55,101 bases of DNA from Marinilactibacillus psychrotolerans. Lineage in GTDB: Bacteria > Bacillota > Bacilli > Lactobacillales > Carnobacteriaceae_A. The notes under the pieces were generated by a model that was not told the origin of the DNA, searched no databases, and saw only the letters and a program-made list of their open reading frames with translations. The position numbers and the translations under genes were made by a program. Location: positions 1 through 55,101 of the forward strand of contig NZ_FMZD01000004.1 of NCBI RefSeq assembly GCF_900101525.1. Direction: 5' to 3'. Each line of letters starts with the position of its first letter. The stretch's first letter is position 1. Positions 1-9,359 of the stretch are shown here, one piece after another.

Positions 1-2
1 TT

Positions 3-335
3 TCCAGTATCCCTTCCCATTCTTTTAAATCAATCACTTTTGATTGTGGAAAAGAGTTCTCTAATTGGAAATCAGTTAGTAACCACCATGATATTTCTAT
101 TTTCTTTGCAGATCCTGGTTGTCCGTCTCAGCGTGGGCTGAATGAACACTCTAACGGATTGCTTCGACGTGACGGACTGCCAAAACAGATGGACTTTAAT
201 AAAACCGATCAATCCTTTATTTCTTCTGTTTCAAACTACAGAAATACGATTCCTAGAAAGTCTTTAGATTATAGAACCCCTATGGAAGTTTTTCATGAGC
301 ATGTATCAGATTGGAAACCGTCTAGCTTAATTTGA
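3..335 (+). mobile_element. IS30-family transposase, C-terminal part
   Basis: An open frame runs in from the left edge and stops with TGA at 333-335. The peptide contains TFDCGKEFSNW, then FFADPGCPSQRGLNEHSNG, then a tail with RKSLDYRTPMEVF. These match the second Asp, the Glu and the C-terminal signature of the IS30-family DDE integrase core. The first part of the gene, including the helix-turn-helix and first catalytic Asp, lies outside the window, so I cannot tell whether the element is intact. No clear terminal inverted repeat could be fixed in the 230 bases downstream. Confidence 0.85.
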
Positions 336-463
336 CAAACGAGAAATTGAAAAAACTCCTTTAAAATATTGGTTGATACGTCTACTTCCAGTATAAAGAA
401 ATGATTTCATCTATTCACGTTATTTTTATAATTACCAATAATCTTTCTTGATTGAAGTTTTAC

Positions 464-478
464 AATAAAGCGCTTGTA
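464..478 (+). promoter_or_regulatory. cre-like site before the phospho-beta-glucosidase gene
   Basis: The core AAAGCGCTTGTA resembles the catabolite-responsive element bound by CcpA, but several positions depart from the WTGNAARCGNWWWCA consensus. It overlaps a possible -35 (TTGTAT, 474-479) that pairs with TACAAT at 498-503. The location before a PTS-type glycosidase gene suits catabolite repression, but the match is weak. Confidence 0.3.
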
Positions 479-492
479 TGTAATGGATTACA
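479..492 (+). promoter_or_regulatory. palindromic operator candidate TGTAATGGATTACA
   Basis: A perfect hexamer inverted repeat TGTAAT-GG-ATTACA lies between the possible -35 and -10 of the downstream glycosidase gene. It differs at only two positions from the palindrome at 9330-9343 next to the LacI-family gene. It lacks the central CG step usual for LacI-family operators, so the binding protein is not clear. Confidence 0.4.
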
Positions 493-535
493 TCTTATAC
501 AATAAGTCTATAACAAATAGTTTTTACTGTCTTGA

Positions 536-2002
<1,467 letters not shown>

Positions 2003-2030
2003 TTTATCGACAACAGGTAATGAAGAATAG

Positions 2031-2065
2031 GGACGTCAGCTGGATATAGCTGACGTTCTTTTATT
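2031..2065 (+). terminator. terminator after the glycosidase gene
   Basis: An 11-base-pair stem (GGACGTCAGCT with AGCTGACGTTC, one G-U pair) and a six-base loop are followed by TTTTATT. Confidence 0.85.
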
Positions 2066-2165
2066 ATCTCTAATATTCTAATCTATTATTAGTTAAGTTT
2101 CTTTATCTATTGTAGAGATAATCATCTTTCTTTAAAATAAGACTAACAAACGAGGAGTGATGAAA

Positions 2166-2555
2166 ATGGAGAATTTGCAAGGGAAATGTCTATGTGGCAA
2201 AACAGTTCTTACCGTCAGCCAAATAACGCACGATTTGACGGTCTGCCACTGTAGTATGTGCAGAAAGCAGGCGGCTGGGCCTATGTTTTACACCGAGAGA
2301 GTCCCAGATGACCAGATCCATTTCAATCAAAGACAGACAGTCGGCCTCTATCCTTCATCCAAAGAGATTGAACGAGGATTCTGTAATCAATGTGGAACAT
2401 TCTTATTTTTCCGTAATACAAAACATCAGATGACTGCAATAAATCCGGAGTTGTTCGATGAACAAATCTCAGTTTTGAACTTTGAGAAAGAAATTTATTA
2501 CGACGACAAACCAGACTACTATATTTTTGCAAATAAAACAGTTAAACGACCATAA
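2166..2555 (+). CDS. GFA/CENP-V-fold zinc protein
   Basis: Small protein of 129 aa in the GFA (glutathione-dependent formaldehyde-activating enzyme-like) family. The family zinc pattern is visible: CLCGK near the start, CHCSMCRKQ around residue 30 and GFCNQCGT in the middle. Most bacterial members have no known substrate, and this organism is unlikely to use glutathione-formaldehyde chemistry, so the family name should not be read as a function. I chose ATG 2166 because GAGGAG at 2152-2157 is too close to the in-frame starts at 2157 and 2160. The next gene's ribosome binding site begins right after this stop codon, so the two are probably co-transcribed. Confidence 0.82.
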   Translation: MENLQGKCLCGKTVLTVSQITHDLTVCHCSMCRKQAAGPMFYTERVPDDQIHFNQRQTVGLYPSSKEIERGFCNQCGTFLFFRNTKHQMTAINPELFDEQISVLNFEKEIYYDDKPDYYIFANKTVKRP

Positions 2556-2568
2556 CGGAGGAAAAACA

Positions 2569-4050
2569 GTGAGCAAACGAACAGAATGGATTGAAGAAAA
2601 GACGATCCGACAATTACAGCATGCCTTAACTAAAGGGGAAACGACTTCAAGAGAATTAGTCCTCACATATTTTGAACGTATTGCAGAAATTGATTCTTCA
2701 GGCCCAAATTTAAATGCTTTAATAGAAATAAATCCGGACGCTTTGCATTTAGCAGATAAGTTGGATATAGAAAGAAAAAGTGGAAAAATAAAAGGGGATT
2801 TGCATGGGATCCCTATCGTTATCAAAGATAATATTGATACAAAAGATAATATTGATACAAAAGATAATATTGATACAAAAGATAAGATGCATACTTCAGC
2901 AGGTTCATTATTATTAAAAGACCACGTCGCAAAAGCAGATGCATTTATAGTTAAACAATTACGAAAAGCAGGAGCAATTATATTAGGCAAAACAAATCTG
3001 ACGGAATGGGCAAATTTTATTGCAGAGGATATGCCAACTGGATATAGTTCACGTGGAGGTCAAACGTTAAATCCATATGGGAAAGAATTTATGGTCGGAG
3101 GATCTAGCGCCGGTTCGGGTTCTGCAGTAGCCGCTAATTTAGCCGTAGCTGGTATTGGAACTGAAACATCCGGCTCAATATTGAGTCCGGCAAGTCAGAA
3201 TTCACTAGTTGGATTAAAACCAACGGTTGGCTTAATTAGTCGCAGTGGAATTATACCCATTTCTCATACACAAGATACAGCAGGTCCGATGACCAGAACG
3301 GTAGAAGATGCAGCAATACTACTAAATCTCTTACAAGGTTACGATAAAAAAGATCCAATCACGGAAACCAATCCAAATCTAGCGATAGATTATACAAAGT
3401 GTCTCTCAAGTAAGGGATTAAAAGGAAAACGAATCGGGATTACACGAAAGCCTTTCTTTGATTATGTAGACACAGAAAAACAAATTTTGATAAACCAAGC
3501 AATAGAAGAGATGAAAAAAGCCGGTGCAAAGGTTGTAGAAGATATTTCCATTCCTTCAGCTAATGAAAATTGGAACATCAATGTAATGATTTATGAATTC
3601 AAAGCAGCTGTGGAAACGTATTTGAAGACGATCGACGCTTCTATAGGATTGCATACACTAAATGATCTCATTAATGGAAATCGTCAAATAGGTAAAAGAG
3701 CATTGAAATATGGGCAAGCTTTATTTTATCAAGCAGAAGCAACAAGTGGTCAGCTAACAGAGACTGCATACTTGAAAAGTCTAGTTTTTGACCAAAAACA
3801 ATCTAGAGAAAACGGAATCGATGCTGTAATAGACGAGCATAACTTGGATGCGGTCATCACTCCAAATAATGCAGGAGCTATGATTCCTGCCAAAGCTGGT
3901 TATCCATCAATAACTGTTCCAGCTGGCTATACAGAAGCAGGCGAACCGGTAGGTATGACTTTCACAGCCAGCGCTTATGCTGAATCAGTTCTACTTGAAT
4001 GTGCCTATGCCTTTGAACAAAGCACAAAGTATAGAAGAAGTCCCTTTTGA
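2569..4050 (+). CDS. amidase signature family protein
   Basis: Amidase signature enzyme of 493 aa, expected to hydrolyse an amide; the substrate is unknown. The Ser-cisSer-Lys triad is visible: Lys86 in IVIKDN, Ser179 in GGSSAGSG and Ser203 in GTETSGSI. GatA is unlikely, because no gatB or gatC is near and the C-terminal half matches the stand-alone amidases (PSITVPAGY, EPVGMTFTA). CGGAGG at 2556-2561 with GTG at 2569 sets the start; a longer in-frame extension upstream would overlap the GFA gene and is not supported. Immediately after Lys86 the peptide DNIDTK appears three times in a row, encoded by three copies of an 18-base unit, where relatives have it once. The effect of this 12-residue expansion on activity is unknown. 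Confidence 0.88.
   Translation: MSKRTEWIEEKTIRQLQHALTKGETTSRELVLTYFERIAEIDSSGPNLNALIEINPDALHLADKLDIERKSGKIKGDLHGIPIVIKDNIDTKDNIDTKDNIDTKDKMHTSAGSLLLKDHVAKADAFIVKQLRKAGAIILGKTNLTEWANFIAEDMPTGYSSRGGQTLNPYGKEFMVGGSSAGSGSAVAANLAVAGIGTETSGSILSPASQNSLVGLKPTVGLISRSGIIPISHTQDTAGPMTRTVEDAAILLNLLQGYDKKDPITETNPNLAIDYTKCLSSKGLKGKRIGITRKPFFDYVDTEKQILINQAIEEMKKAGAKVVEDISIPSANENWNINVMIYEFKAAVETYLKTIDASIGLHTLNDLINGNRQIGKRALKYGQALFYQAEATSGQLTETAYLKSLVFDQKQSRENGIDAVIDEHNLDAVITPNNAGAMIPAKAGYPSITVPAGYTEAGEPVGMTFTASAYAESVLLECAYAFEQSTKYRRSPF
2827..2880 (+). repeat. three 18-bp in-frame tandem repeats inside the amidase gene
   Basis: The unit GATAATATTGATACAAAA occurs three times without interruption, each coding DNIDTK, directly after the codon for the catalytic lysine. 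The sequence then continues as GATAAGATG, the expected DKM of the family. Copies are identical, which suggests recent slippage. Confidence 0.95.
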
Positions 4051-4076
4051 TAGATAAATAGAACAGGAGGATCAGG

Positions 4077-4430
4077 ATGACGAAACACAAAATTTATACA
4101 ATGAGTTTTGCCAGAGTTTACCCACATTATATTACTAAAGCAAAGAAAAAAGGACGGACGAAAGCTGAAGTAGATGAGATTATCCGCTGGTTAACCGGAT
4201 ATAGTCAAAAGGAAATAGAAGCTCAAATAGAAAAACAAACAGAATTTGAAATCTTTTTTAAAGAAGCTCCTCAGATGAATCCTTATAGAAGACAAATCAA
4301 AGGTGTGATTTGCGGGATACGAGTTGAAGACATTGAAGAACCCATCATGCAGGAGATCAGATATCTGGATAAGATGATAGATGAGTTAGCAAAAGGGAAA
4401 GCAATGGAAAAAATTTTCCGTGAAGGATAA
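4077..4430 (+). CDS. DUF2200 family protein
   Basis: Hypothetical protein of 117 aa that I recognise as the DUF2200 family from its start ([25 protein letters not shown]), the middle ITGYS-like [10 protein letters not shown] and a conserved tail ([30 protein letters not shown]). It is soluble, charged and has no catalytic motif that I can name. AGGAGG lies just before ATG and it follows the amidase gene by 26 bases, so it is probably the last gene of that short operon. No function is known to me for the family. Confidence 0.85.
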   Translation: MTKHKIYTMSFARVYPHYITKAKKKGRTKAEVDEIIRWLTGYSQKEIEAQIEKQTEFEIFFKEAPQMNPYRRQIKGVICGIRVEDIEEPIMQEIRYLDKMIDELAKGKAMEKIFREG

Positions 4431-4478
4431 GTAAGATACAGAGTGAGTCAATAGGTTGAATAAATAACTTTTAATGTA

Positions 4479-4507
4479 TTGACTTTAATCTGTACTTTCG
4501 TTATATT
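4479..4507 (+). promoter_or_regulatory. promoter of the rrf2-oxidoreductase-methyltransferase operon
   Basis: TTGACT (4479-4484), a 17-base spacer and TATATT (4502-4507) form a good sigma-A promoter about 40 bases before the regulator gene. Confidence 0.7.
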
Positions 4508-4549
4508 CAATTAAAGACAAAACGAATCTGTAATTAAAGGAAGTAAATG

Positions 4550-4963
4550 ATGAAATTCTCAAAAGCAACGAATTATGCATTGCATTCAATGGTCCATTTG
4601 GCGATGGAATCAGGTAATGAGGCGATTAAAGTAGAAGATTTAGCGAGTCGTCAAAAGCTGTCCCCGACATATCTGTCTAAAATATTGACTAAGCTTGCCA
4701 AAGCAAATCTGATTGAGTCTACTCCTGGAGTAAAGGGTGGGTATAGATTGTTACGAGCACCAGAGGAATGTACATTTTTAGATGTGATTCGAGCAACAGA
4801 AGGTTATGAATCTTTACTCAACTGTACAATGTCCCATGATGGCAAGTGGAACAAATCTTGCTTAATTGAACGAGCGATGTCAGATGTTGAAAACAAGATG
4901 GAAGAAGAACTAGCAAATAAAACCATTGCCAAAATATTGTCTGAAATGCATACTGAAAATTAG
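4550..4963 (+). CDS. Rrf2 family transcriptional regulator
   Basis: Rrf2-type winged helix regulator, 137 aa. The N-terminus MKFSKATNYALHSMVHLA and the recognition segment LSPTYLSKILTKLAKANLI followed by VKGGYRL are typical. Two cysteines, in LLNC and KSC around residues 92-103, remain in the region where IscR-type members have three Fe-S ligands, so a thiol or redox-sensing role is more plausible than a classical [2Fe-2S] cluster (inference). AAAGGAAG precedes a double ATG at 4547/4550; the second has the better spacing. It heads an operon with a CxxC flavoprotein and a methyltransferase, which it probably regulates in response to redox or electrophile stress. Confidence 0.9.
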   Translation: MKFSKATNYALHSMVHLAMESGNEAIKVEDLASRQKLSPTYLSKILTKLAKANLIESTPGVKGGYRLLRAPEECTFLDVIRATEGYESLLNCTMSHDGKWNKSCLIERAMSDVENKMEEELANKTIAKILSEMHTEN

Positions 4964-5034
4964 TGATGAGCTAATTTTGTTTTAATTATAGATATTGTAG
5001 ATCTTTAATAGAGGTTATAGGAGGATTGAATAGG

Positions 5035-5934
5035 ATGGATGTAGTTGTAATTGGTGGAGGTCCTGCTGGCATGAGTGCAGCTTTAGTAGCCGGAAGAGGA
5101 AAGAAAAACGTGGTATTGATAGACGAAAATAAACCAAGAAATGCTGTAACAAAGGAATCTCACGCTTTTTTAACTAGAGACAACATAAAGCCAGCAGATT
5201 TCAAAGAGAAAGGTAGAAGAGACCTGCTGAAATACCCGACGATCGCTATAAAGGACGGCAGGGTATTAGAGATTAAAAAAACTGATCAATCATTATTCGA
5301 ATTAACGACAGAAGCGGGTGAAATTCTTCAGACTAAAAATGTCGTGATCACTCCAGGTCTCAAAGAAACGCTGCCAGCAGTTTCAGGAATTGAAAACTAT
5401 TATGGAACCAGTCTGTTTTCATGTCCATTCTGTGATGGATGGGAAATGAAGGATAAACCTTTGATATTAATAGCAGAATCTGCACAAGCTTTACACGTAA
5501 TAAAGTTATTAAAAAATTGGACAGATGATTTGATTGTAGCAACTAATGGTCATAGCGTTTTTGATACAGAGCAGAAAAAAGTCTTCGAACTCAATCATAT
5601 TCGTTTGATAGAAGAGAAAATTACTGAACTTAAAGGCAATAATGGAGAATTGAAAAGTGTTGTTTTCAAAAATGGAGAAGAAGTCGAAAGGTCTGGCGGA
5701 TTCTGTACAACCGTATTAGACAATTCGCTTCCTTTTATAGAACAGTTAGGGATAGAAGTGAATGAAGCAGGATATATTACCGCGGATATGATGGGACATA
5801 CGAATGTAAAAGGGATTTATGCTGCGGGAGAAATAACTGGACCTTCTCAGTTGATCGTTTCTGCCAGCCAAGGGCATATGACTGGGGTAGGAATCATAGC
5901 CGATGCTTGCGAAGAAGCTTTTCAAAATATTTAG
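5035..5934 (+). CDS. thioredoxin-reductase-like FAD/NAD(P) oxidoreductase
   Basis: Flavoprotein of 299 aa of the thioredoxin reductase superfamily. FAD-binding GGGPAGMSAAL lies at the N-terminus, the redox-active CPFC at Cys130/Cys133, and the C-terminal FAD motif as GIYAAGEITG around residue 265. It is shorter and more divergent than TrxB, and the active-site context FSCPFCDGWE is that of the family often annotated NAD(P)/FAD-dependent oxidoreductase rather than TrxB itself. AGGAGG at 5019-5024 supports ATG 5035; a TTG at 5026 is too close. It sits between an Rrf2 regulator and a methyltransferase, in a three-gene set that I recall from other Firmicutes. Its electron acceptor is unknown. Confidence 0.88.
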   Translation: MDVVVIGGGPAGMSAALVAGRGKKNVVLIDENKPRNAVTKESHAFLTRDNIKPADFKEKGRRDLLKYPTIAIKDGRVLEIKKTDQSLFELTTEAGEILQTKNVVITPGLKETLPAVSGIENYYGTSLFSCPFCDGWEMKDKPLILIAESAQALHVIKLLKNWTDDLIVATNGHSVFDTEQKKVFELNHIRLIEEKITELKGNNGELKSVVFKNGEEVERSGGFCTTVLDNSLPFIEQLGIEVNEAGYITADMMGHTNVKGIYAAGEITGPSQLIVSASQGHMTGVGIIADACEEAFQNI

Positions 5935-5963
5935 TATAATCAATATAATAATAAAAAAATGGA

Positions 5964-6575
5964 GTGTTGATCATCGGACATCTAGATAAATTTAATCAAC
6001 TGGCAGCTACTTACGATACACCAAGAAATATAGAAATGGCTAAACGATCTGCTGAAGCTATTCGAGAGTTAATGGATAGAACACAGACTAGCAAAGCGAT
6101 CGATTTTGGTTGCGGGACAGGGTTAGTCGGCTTGGAGTTAATAGATGAATTTGATTCTCTAGTATTTATGGATGCTTCAGCTAAGATGATTGAAGAAGTA
6201 GAGAGCAAACTAGCTGATTTAAATGTGGAAAAGGCGAGCACATTATGCTTGAATATTGAAGAAGAGGATATCTTACCAATTAAAGCAGATACGATTATTA
6301 TTTCTCTAGTATTACACCATATAACAGATACTAAAAATCTATTATCACAATTCTACGATGCCTTAAACTTAAATGGACAATTACTAATCGTTGAAATGCA
6401 GAAACAAGAAATAAATGCCCATCATCATGGGCACGGAATTGACAGTACGGATTTAGAGAATGAACTTGAAGCAATTGGATTTCAACAGATACAAATCGAT
6501 CGATTCTATGATGCAGAGAAAGAGAACGAAGGGCAGGAAGCTTCTCGTTATGCATTGAGTGCCAGAAAAATTTAA
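5964..6575 (+). CDS. class I SAM-dependent methyltransferase
   Basis: Methyltransferase of about 203 aa with a Rossmann fold. SAM-binding motif I is AIDFGCGTGLVGLEL (residues about 45-60), followed by an acidic turn (VFMDAS) and a motif resembling IISLVLHHI. A His-rich stretch (NAHHHGHGID) near residue 155 could bind metal. The start is uncertain: GGAG at 5961-5964 lies almost on top of the GTG (5964) and TTG (5967) codons, and no ATG is in frame before the conserved GHLDKFNQLA. It follows the flavoprotein by about 30 bases in the same operon. The methyl acceptor is unknown; a small thiol, metalloid or xenobiotic is possible given the redox context. Confidence 0.85.
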   Translation: MLIIGHLDKFNQLAATYDTPRNIEMAKRSAEAIRELMDRTQTSKAIDFGCGTGLVGLELIDEFDSLVFMDASAKMIEEVESKLADLNVEKASTLCLNIEEEDILPIKADTIIISLVLHHITDTKNLLSQFYDALNLNGQLLIVEMQKQEINAHHHGHGIDSTDLENELEAIGFQQIQIDRFYDAEKENEGQEASRYALSARKI

Positions 6576-6601
6576 AATAAATAATTGAATAATCACTAAC
6601 C

Positions 6602-6642
6602 AGCACTTTAAACGTATGGATTCGTTTAGAGTGCTTATTTCT
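6602..6642 (+). terminator. terminator after the methyltransferase gene
   Basis: Stem AGCACTTTAAACG with CGTTTAGAGTGCT (one G-U pair), eight-base loop, followed by TATTTCTATT. Confidence 0.75.
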
Positions 6643-6695
6643 ATTACTGTATAGATACGGCTGCAAGATAACGGGTCTCAAAAGCAGACGGAACC

Positions 6696-6704
6696 TGTTA
6701 TAAT
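6696..6704 (+). promoter_or_regulatory. extended -10 promoter element for the traX-like gene
   Basis: TGTTATAAT gives an extended -10 (TG-N-TATAAT) 60 bases before the gene. No good -35 is visible at 17 bases. Confidence 0.5.
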
Positions 6705-6763
6705 AAACTAAAGTTACTTAAATGATAAGATCAACCAAATTCATCTTTGAAAGGAATCGTGAC

Positions 6764-7360
6764 ATGCAAAAAGAATTTGACCATAAATTAAACACTATTA
6801 AATGGATTGGGATAATTACGATGCTAATCGATCATATGGGCTATTTTTTGTTTCCGCAGTTATTATGGATGCGAGTAATTGGAAGAATTGCTTTTCCCTG
6901 TTTTTTGTATGGCATTATAGAGGGGACTAATCGTACCCACAATTATAAAAAATATATAACACGATTATTAATGCTTGGAGTAATATCTATGCCCATTACT
7001 CCGAATACGTTAAATGTAATATTCCTACTTGCTCTATTTTCGCTTTCTATAAAATACAAGAAATATTTATTCGTCTTTTTACTGCTGAGTATCCCAGTGG
7101 AATATGGAGTTTATGGTATGTTATTTGGTTGGGCAATATATTGGATAAAAGAACAAGATCGCGATCAAGGTATTTTATTTTCCATTCTTGTACAATTTAT
7201 AATGGGTATTTCGGTTCAAGCATTTTCTTTAATGGCTCTGCCGTTGTTTCTAAGCAATATAAGCCTTAAACTTCCTAAAGTATCTAAATATTTTTTCTAT
7301 GTGTTTTATCCAGCACATCAAGGTATTTTAATACTGATTGTAATGTGGATAAACAGATAG
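6764..7360 (+). CDS. TraX family membrane protein
   Basis: Polytopic membrane protein of 198 aa with about six to seven predicted membrane helices. It resembles the TraX family: MLIDHMGYFLFPQLLWMRVIGRIAFPCF near the N-terminus with the conserved Asp-His, and an HxG-like element (FYPAHQGIL) close to the C-terminus. TraX itself acetylates F-pilin, but chromosomal homologues in Firmicutes occur without conjugation genes and probably acylate some surface or small-molecule target (inference). AAAGGA at 6750-6755 supports ATG 6764; an upstream in-frame ATG at 6722 lacks a binding site. It is a monocistronic unit, and no conjugation gene is nearby. Confidence 0.82.
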   Translation: MQKEFDHKLNTIKWIGIITMLIDHMGYFLFPQLLWMRVIGRIAFPCFLYGIIEGTNRTHNYKKYITRLLMLGVISMPITPNTLNVIFLLALFSLSIKYKKYLFVFLLLSIPVEYGVYGMLFGWAIYWIKEQDRDQGILFSILVQFIMGISVQAFSLMALPLFLSNISLKLPKVSKYFFYVFYPAHQGILILIVMWINR

Positions 7361-7729
7361 AAATTAAGCAACAGAATAGCCTGAATCTAGTAGCTGGAAT
7401 TTGAAACAGACGTTCTTTATAATGGGCCGACCTATATAAAGTAAGGTTGGCAATCTGACAAATCATGTAAATTTATAAATCAAAACATTCATCGACTATG
7501 TTAAATAATTCTTTAAGATACTGATAGTTTTTATTCCCAAAAGAGAAACAGATAAATAAACAATAACTTGAAGTCGTTTTATTATTTGTATACATAAGCA
7601 AATTAAATGACATAATTTCATATAAATAGTAAACTAAATGATAGCCCTTATTAAATAGACTCACGAAACGAAAGTTGATTATTTCTTTAAAGCTACGGTA
7701 ACCAATCTCTGGGAGGAGACACTATTAAA
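7361..7729. other. intergenic stretch, mostly without recognisable content
   Basis: This 369-base A+T-rich gap separates the traX-like and murE-like genes. The only structure I can see is an imperfect 8-bp hairpin at 7426-7451 (GCCGACCT with AGGTTGGC), preceded by TATAAT at 7418-7423 and not followed by a T-run. A 63-codon open frame on the minus strand (7473-7664) has low-complexity composition and no ribosome binding site I trust. I see no RNA gene. Confidence 0.5.
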
Positions 7730-9127
7730 ATGGAATTAACAGAACTATTAAAATCGGTAGAGATTGATTCGAAACGTCTTGCTAAAGAAAAAACGAATAC
7801 TGAAAAATTAAATATAAAAAATGTAGCCTATCACTCAAAAGAAGTTAGCCAAGATACAATCTTTGTTTGCATCAAAGGTCATCTAGCAGACGGTCATCAG
7901 TATGCAGAAAAAGCTGTTGCTAAAGGAGCTGTTGTTATTGTTGTAGAGCGGTTCATTAAGGATTTGGATGTTCTTCAGGTTAAAGTAAAGGACAGTCGAG
8001 AAGCTTTAGCTACCATATCTAGTAATTATTTTAAACAACCATCTAAGTCTATGCACATTTTTGGTATCACGGCAACGAATGGTAAAACGACAATTACATA
8101 TATGACGGATGAGATCTTTAAAGCATATAAATTGAAAGTAGGACTAATCGGCACGATTATTACTAAAATTGATAACGAGATAGAAACTAGTGTTTTAACA
8201 ACGCCAGAATCTTATGATTTACAGAAATACTTTGCAAAAATGGAAGATGAGGCAATATCTCATGTTTCTATGGAGGTCTCCTCTTCAGCACTTGAACTTA
8301 AACGGGTTCATAAAACAGCATTTGATGTAGTGGCGTTTACTAATATTAGCCCTGAACATATTAGATTACATGAATCTTTTGAAGCTTATTTTGATGCAAA
8401 ATCGCTACTTATAAGAAATGCACCAAAAAATAGCTTTGCAATTCTGAATATTGATGAGCCGATATTAAATCCGCTGGTAAATCAAACGGAAGCTCAGGTC
8501 GTAACTTTTGGAATAGAAAATAGTTCAGGGATTGTTAAAATAACGGATATCGATTTATCGTCTGGTAAGCCGTCCTTTACCGTCAATATTATGTCCCGCC
8601 TTAATACATTAAATGGGACACAAATCAGCCCTGAAAAATTTAAGATTCAATTATCCGTTCCAGGCTATCACTCAATATATAATGCCACAACAGCAATTCT
8701 AACCGCGTTAATCAATAATATCCCTCTTGAATATGTTAAAAGAGGAAGTAATGGACCAGAATTAAGCGAAGAAATTGCAGAATCAATAGTAGGGTGGTTT
8801 AATAAAATGAATATAGAAAACATCATTTTAACAACCAGTCGATCGCATGTAATGAAAAAAGATGAGGTTACAAAAGAAGAATTAGAAGCATTCTTAGAAG
8901 TGATGCAGAAGAATAAAATAGATGTAGCTTTTTTTGAGGAGTTAGACGATGCGCTGCAACTAGGCGTTGAAAGGTTAAATCCGGATGACATCTTATTGAT
9001 TTCTGGAGCCCATTCAATGGATACCGGAGCTAAAAAAACATTAGATTTATTGAAGCAAATGTATCCGAATGTTGACCACGAGGCAATAGATAGTGTAGTA
9101 GGTTCTAAAATAATTGGTATGGGTTGA
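7730..9127 (+). CDS. MurE-like Mur ligase with atypical C-terminal domain
   Basis: Mur ligase family protein of 465 aa. Residues about 1-105 match the MurE UDP-MurNAc-binding domain. The central ATPase domain has GITATNGKTT, LTTPESYD, SMEVSSSALE, TNISPEHIRLHESFEAYFDAK and PGYHSIYNA, all with MurE counterparts. The C-terminal domain departs: the DYAHTP-like and GGDRD-like motifs are not found, and the position where lysine- or DAP-adding enzymes have DNPR reads TTSRSHV. The usual closing GKGHE is replaced by SGAHSMDTG. It may therefore ligate something else, act on a modified precursor, or be inactive. The ribosome binding site GGGAGGAG is unusually far (about 11 bases) from ATG. It is alone, not in a division/wall cluster, and ends in a strong terminator. 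Confidence 0.82.
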   Translation: MELTELLKSVEIDSKRLAKEKTNTEKLNIKNVAYHSKEVSQDTIFVCIKGHLADGHQYAEKAVAKGAVVIVVERFIKDLDVLQVKVKDSREALATISSNYFKQPSKSMHIFGITATNGKTTITYMTDEIFKAYKLKVGLIGTIITKIDNEIETSVLTTPESYDLQKYFAKMEDEAISHVSMEVSSSALELKRVHKTAFDVVAFTNISPEHIRLHESFEAYFDAKSLLIRNAPKNSFAILNIDEPILNPLVNQTEAQVVTFGIENSSGIVKITDIDLSSGKPSFTVNIMSRLNTLNGTQISPEKFKIQLSVPGYHSIYNATTAILTALINNIPLEYVKRGSNGPELSEEIAESIVGWFNKMNIENIILTTSRSHVMKKDEVTKEELEAFLEVMQKNKIDVAFFEELDDALQLGVERLNPDDILLISGAHSMDTGAKKTLDLLKQMYPNVDHEAIDSVVGSKIIGMG

Positions 9128-9150
9128 AATTGAGTAAGTAAAATAAAATT

Positions 9151-9201
9151 AACTGGCTATGTTAAGTCTTGAGTTTCATCGGCTTAATATAGCTAGTTTT
9201 G
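9151..9201 (+). terminator. terminator after the murE-like gene
   Basis: A 16-base-pair stem (9151-9166 with 9183-9198, two G-U pairs) with a 16-base loop, followed by TTTGT. Confidence 0.8.
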
Positions 9202-9296
9202 TATGTTGAAAAACGTTTCTTAGTTAATATGCAAAGGTATATCCTTAGTAAATTATTTTAGATAGCATGCTTTTTTTAGAAGATAATTATTTATAG

Positions 9297-9324
9297 TTGA
9301 CAAAGTAGAAAATGATGGTAAACT
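9297..9324 (+). promoter_or_regulatory. promoter of the ribose operon
   Basis: TTGACA (9297-9302), a 16-base spacer and TAAACT (9319-9324) lie directly before the operator palindrome, so the start of transcription would fall inside the operator. Confidence 0.7.
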
Positions 9325-9329
9325 AATTG

Positions 9330-9343
9330 TGTAATCGGTTACA
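9330..9343 (+). promoter_or_regulatory. RbsR-type operator TGTAATCGGTTACA
   Basis: A palindrome TGTAA-TCGG-TTACA with the central CG step typical of LacI-family operators. It sits just downstream of the -10, before the LacI-family gene, the expected place for autorepression of rbsRKDACB. Ribose would relieve binding (family knowledge). Confidence 0.75.
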
Positions 9344-9359
9344 GATAGAGGGAGATAAG

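Noticed and set aside
2827-2880. Possible CRISPR-like repeat array
   Set aside because: The three 18-base units are directly adjacent without spacers and lie in frame within a coding sequence.
2469-2990. 173-codon open frame on the minus strand over the amidase start
   Set aside because: It is antisense to the amidase gene, and its repeated SILSFV peptide is only the reverse reading of the 18-bp repeats.
7426-7451. Hairpin as a terminator of the traX-like gene
   Set aside because: The stem is only eight pairs and is not followed by T residues on either strand.
7473-7664. 63-codon minus-strand frame in the gap before the murE-like gene
   Set aside because: No convincing ribosome binding site, no recognisable family, and composition like the A+T-rich spacer around it.
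9327-9359. Longer rbsR start at TTG 9327
   Set aside because: It would begin inside the operator and has no ribosome binding site; ATG 9360 follows GAGGGAG and begins with the conserved TTIKDVAE.
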